Below, in pieces: positions 47,909 through 49,187 of a stretch of 49,187 bases of DNA. The notes under the pieces are model-generated. The model was given only the letters and a program-made list of their open reading frames with translations, was not told the DNA's origin and ran no database searches. The DNA comes from Campylobacteraceae bacterium (GTDB lineage Bacteria; Campylobacterota; Campylobacteria; Campylobacterales; Sulfurovaceae): positions 1 through 49,187 of the forward strand of contig JALVUD010000007.1 of the NCBI GenBank assembly GCA_027035765.1, read 5' to 3'. A program made the translations under genes and the position numbers. The stretch's first letter is position 1. Every line of letters starts with the position of its first letter.

Positions 47909-47932
47909 GTAGCGTGGGATTGCTATCCCACG
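47909..47932. repeat. Short palindrome, family 3 copy A
   Basis: GTAGCGTGGGATTGCTATCC-CACG: CGTGGGAT and ATCCCACG are inverted arms. A near copy occurs at 48890-48913. Confidence 0.7.
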
Positions 47933-47947
47933 ATTTACGCTCCCTCT

Positions 47948-48026
47948 TCATTTGTTTTTCTTTGTTTTCGCGACAAAGAAAAACGAAACGAAGCAAAGAA
48001 AAAGAAAACGCGAAGGACTGGCGTCC
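47948..48026. repeat. Dispersed intergenic repeat, family 1 copy B
   Basis: Near-identical to 961-1040, including the TTTTCGCGACAAAGAAAA inverted core and the AACGCGAAGGACTGGCGTCC end. Confidence 0.75.
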
Positions 48027-48051
48027 ATTCTATGGTGCCAGATGATTTTTT

Positions 48052-48128
48052 GTCATCCCGAACTTGATTCGGGATCCACGGCATAATAGCCATTCCAGAC
48101 CTGGATTCCGGGTCAAGCCCGGAATGAC
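48052..48128. repeat. Dispersed palindromic repeat, family 2 copy
   Basis: Starts GTCATCCCGAACTTGATTCG and ends TCCGGGTCAAGCCCGGAATG-AC; a close copy of 31605-31682. The inner words CCACGG and CTGGATTCC are kept in both. Confidence 0.8.
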
Positions 48129-48176
48129 GAAGGTTTTTCATAACCCTTATTTACGGGCAGTGTAGAAAGGAGAAAA

Positions 48177-48842
48177 ATGCAGGAGCCGCGGCAGGAGGAT
48201 TCCAAGGTTGAGGTGACGGGCTTTGAGGCGCAGTACTACGATACGCTGATGAATCTGATCACCCTGGGGTGGTACCCTGCGTTTATCCGTCGGGCGATCG
48301 CCGATCTGGAGCTGCGGGAGGGGGAGCGGATTCTGGACCTGGGGGCCGGGACGGGGCGCAATGCGCTGCTGATGCGGGAGCATATCGGCAGTGCGGGGGA
48401 GGTGCTGGGGCTGGAAATCGGGGAGGAGATGCAGGCGCAGTTCCGGCGCAAGACGGCGGGCTATCCCAATCTGCGCTTGGAAGAGCACCGGATCGATGAA
48501 CCGCTGCCTCAGGAGTATGCGGGGCGTTTCGATCGGGTCTTCATATCCTTTGTCCTCCAAGGCTTCGTCCAGGAGAAGCGCAATGCCATCATTGCCAATG
48601 CTGCCCGGGCCCTCAGACCCGGCGGGACCTTCGCCGTTCTCGACTACAACAACTTCGACGTGGACCGGGCGCCGGCCTGGGTCCGCTTCGCCATCCGCCG
48701 AGTCGAATGCCCCCTGGCGGAGGATTTCATCCGGCGGGATACCCGGGAGATGCTGGCTAGGCATGGATTCGGGGATTTCAGGCAGACGGAGTATCTGAAG
48801 GGGCATATTCGGCTGCTGCAAGGGAAAAACGGGGGAGAATGA
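48177..48842 (+). CDS. Class I SAM-dependent methyltransferase (UbiE-like)
   Basis: 221 residues. FEAQYYDTLMNLITLGWYPAFIRRA precedes motif I ILDLGAGTGRNALLM, then VLGLEIGEEM (motif post-I), FDRVFISFVLQGF (motif II) and ARALRPGGTFAVLDY (motif III). UbiE/COQ5-like and membrane-quinone-type members have the same layout, but no substrate is implied by the neighbours. ATG after AAAGGAG. Confidence 0.88.
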   Translation: MQEPRQEDSKVEVTGFEAQYYDTLMNLITLGWYPAFIRRAIADLELREGERILDLGAGTGRNALLMREHIGSAGEVLGLEIGEEMQAQFRRKTAGYPNLRLEEHRIDEPLPQEYAGRFDRVFISFVLQGFVQEKRNAIIANAARALRPGGTFAVLDYNNFDVDRAPAWVRFAIRRVECPLAEDFIRRDTREMLARHGFGDFRQTEYLKGHIRLLQGKNGGE

Positions 48843-48849
48843 GGGAAAA

Positions 48850-48880
48850 ACTAGTAACTAGTAACGAGTAACTAGTAATT
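48850..48880. repeat. GTAACTA/GTAACGA microrepeat, second block
   Basis: ACTAGTAACTAGTAACGAGT, then AACTAGTAATT; the same 7-bp words as 47869-47895. Confidence 0.65.
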
Positions 48881-48889
48881 GTAATGGTC

Positions 48890-48913
48890 GTAGCGTGGGA
48901 TTGCTATCTCACG
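48890..48913. repeat. Short palindrome, family 3 copy B
   Basis: GTAGCGTGGGATTGCTATCT-CACG, one substitution from copy A. Confidence 0.65.
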
Positions 48914-49052
48914 AAAGGATGAATGGTGAAGGGTTTTGGTAGGCGTTACTTGGCAACGCCTCCAATACACCAATAACGGCGCCAAAGGCGCCACGACTGA
49001 CGACTGACGACTGCTGACTGCCGACTTCGCTCAAACGACTAACGACGAATAT

Positions 49053-49187
49053 TCAACTCTTAACACTGTCTCCGCAACATTTCTCCATCAGCTGCCGCAG
49101 GCGGGCCACTTCGATGCGGAGCTGTTTCAGTTCCAGGAGCATTGCCTCCTCTCCGGCCTTGGCGGAGTGGGGAGAGGGGGGGTCTTC
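49053..49187 (-). CDS. 3' end of a gene entering from the right edge
   Basis: An open minus-strand frame from the window edge encodes the last 44 residues of a protein: a Pro/Ser-rich linker, then EAMLLELKQLRIEVARLRQL, a leucine-spaced coiled coil, ending MEKCCGDSVKS. The coiled coil has heptads typical of MerR/HspR-like C-termini, but the family cannot be told from so little. Confidence 0.5.
   Translation of the reverse strand, partial: EDPPSPHSAKAGEEAMLLELKQLRIEVARLRQLMEKCCGDSVKS

Overview
The window looks like chromosomal DNA from a chemolithotrophic Campylobacterota (Epsilonproteobacteria) of the Sulfurovum/Nitratifractor type. This is inferred from gene content and protein style: a carboxynorspermidine dehydrogenase, an epsilon-type c553 cytochrome, NnrS, superoxide reductase, a YyaL-like protein, moderately high GC, and promoters that are mostly extended -10 elements (TGnTAyAAT) with a weak or absent -35. 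Genes are tightly packed, with many ATGA stop/start overlaps.

Layout. 1-2.2 kb: 3' end of hslU, a small CX4R phosphatase-like protein and a stand-alone MnmC2-type FAD oxidoreductase. 2.3-9.9 kb: two convergent blocks forming a polysaccharide locus that recalls E. coli yaiO-yaiP-yaiS: a NodB deacetylase and a TIM-barrel-like secreted protein on +; a TPR/YaiO outer-membrane barrel, a membrane-anchored helical-repeat protein, a processive family-2 glycosyltransferase and a phosphatase-like protein with the catalytic Cys replaced on -. 10-18.3 kb: housekeeping and envelope genes (family 4 uracil-DNA glycosylase, superoxide reductase, haem-binding protein, methyltransferase, two outer-membrane barrels, polyamine dehydrogenase, signal peptidase I, DedA protein, aspartate aminotransferase). 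18.3-24.6 kb: a probable cyclic-di-GMP-I riboswitch upstream of four co-directional genes: three exported PilJ-type sensor proteins and a 1055-residue NIT-domain hybrid histidine kinase. 24.7-33.3 kb: thioredoxin 2, an OmpR/HK pair, two c-type cytochromes, a YyaL-like protein, HIT, a NnrU/MddA-like methyltransferase, thiamine phosphate synthase, dodecin and a small membrane protein.

33.6-45.4 kb: a complete type I-F CRISPR-Cas locus on the minus strand. It reads cas1, cas2-3, (regulatory gap), cas8f, cas5f, cas7f, cas6f, leader, and an array of 58 identical 28-nt repeats with 57 spacers. The most striking item is the 210-bp gap between cas2-3 and cas8f. It holds three degenerate CRISPR repeats. 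Two of them flank a 20-nt spacer that matches, at 18 of 20 positions, the -35 region of the cas8f-5f-7f-6f promoter about 60 bp away. That target is preceded by a correct type I-F CC PAM. A TATAAT box just after the cas2-3 stop would start a transcript at the first degenerate repeat. This is the architecture of a cas-regulating crRNA-like RNA (CreR) by which the Csy complex would repress its own operon.

45.5-49.2 kb: cutA, a second DedA protein, an NnrS-family protein, a methyltransferase and a 3' gene fragment, with several families of dispersed intergenic repeats. All calls come from reading the sequence; no database search was run.
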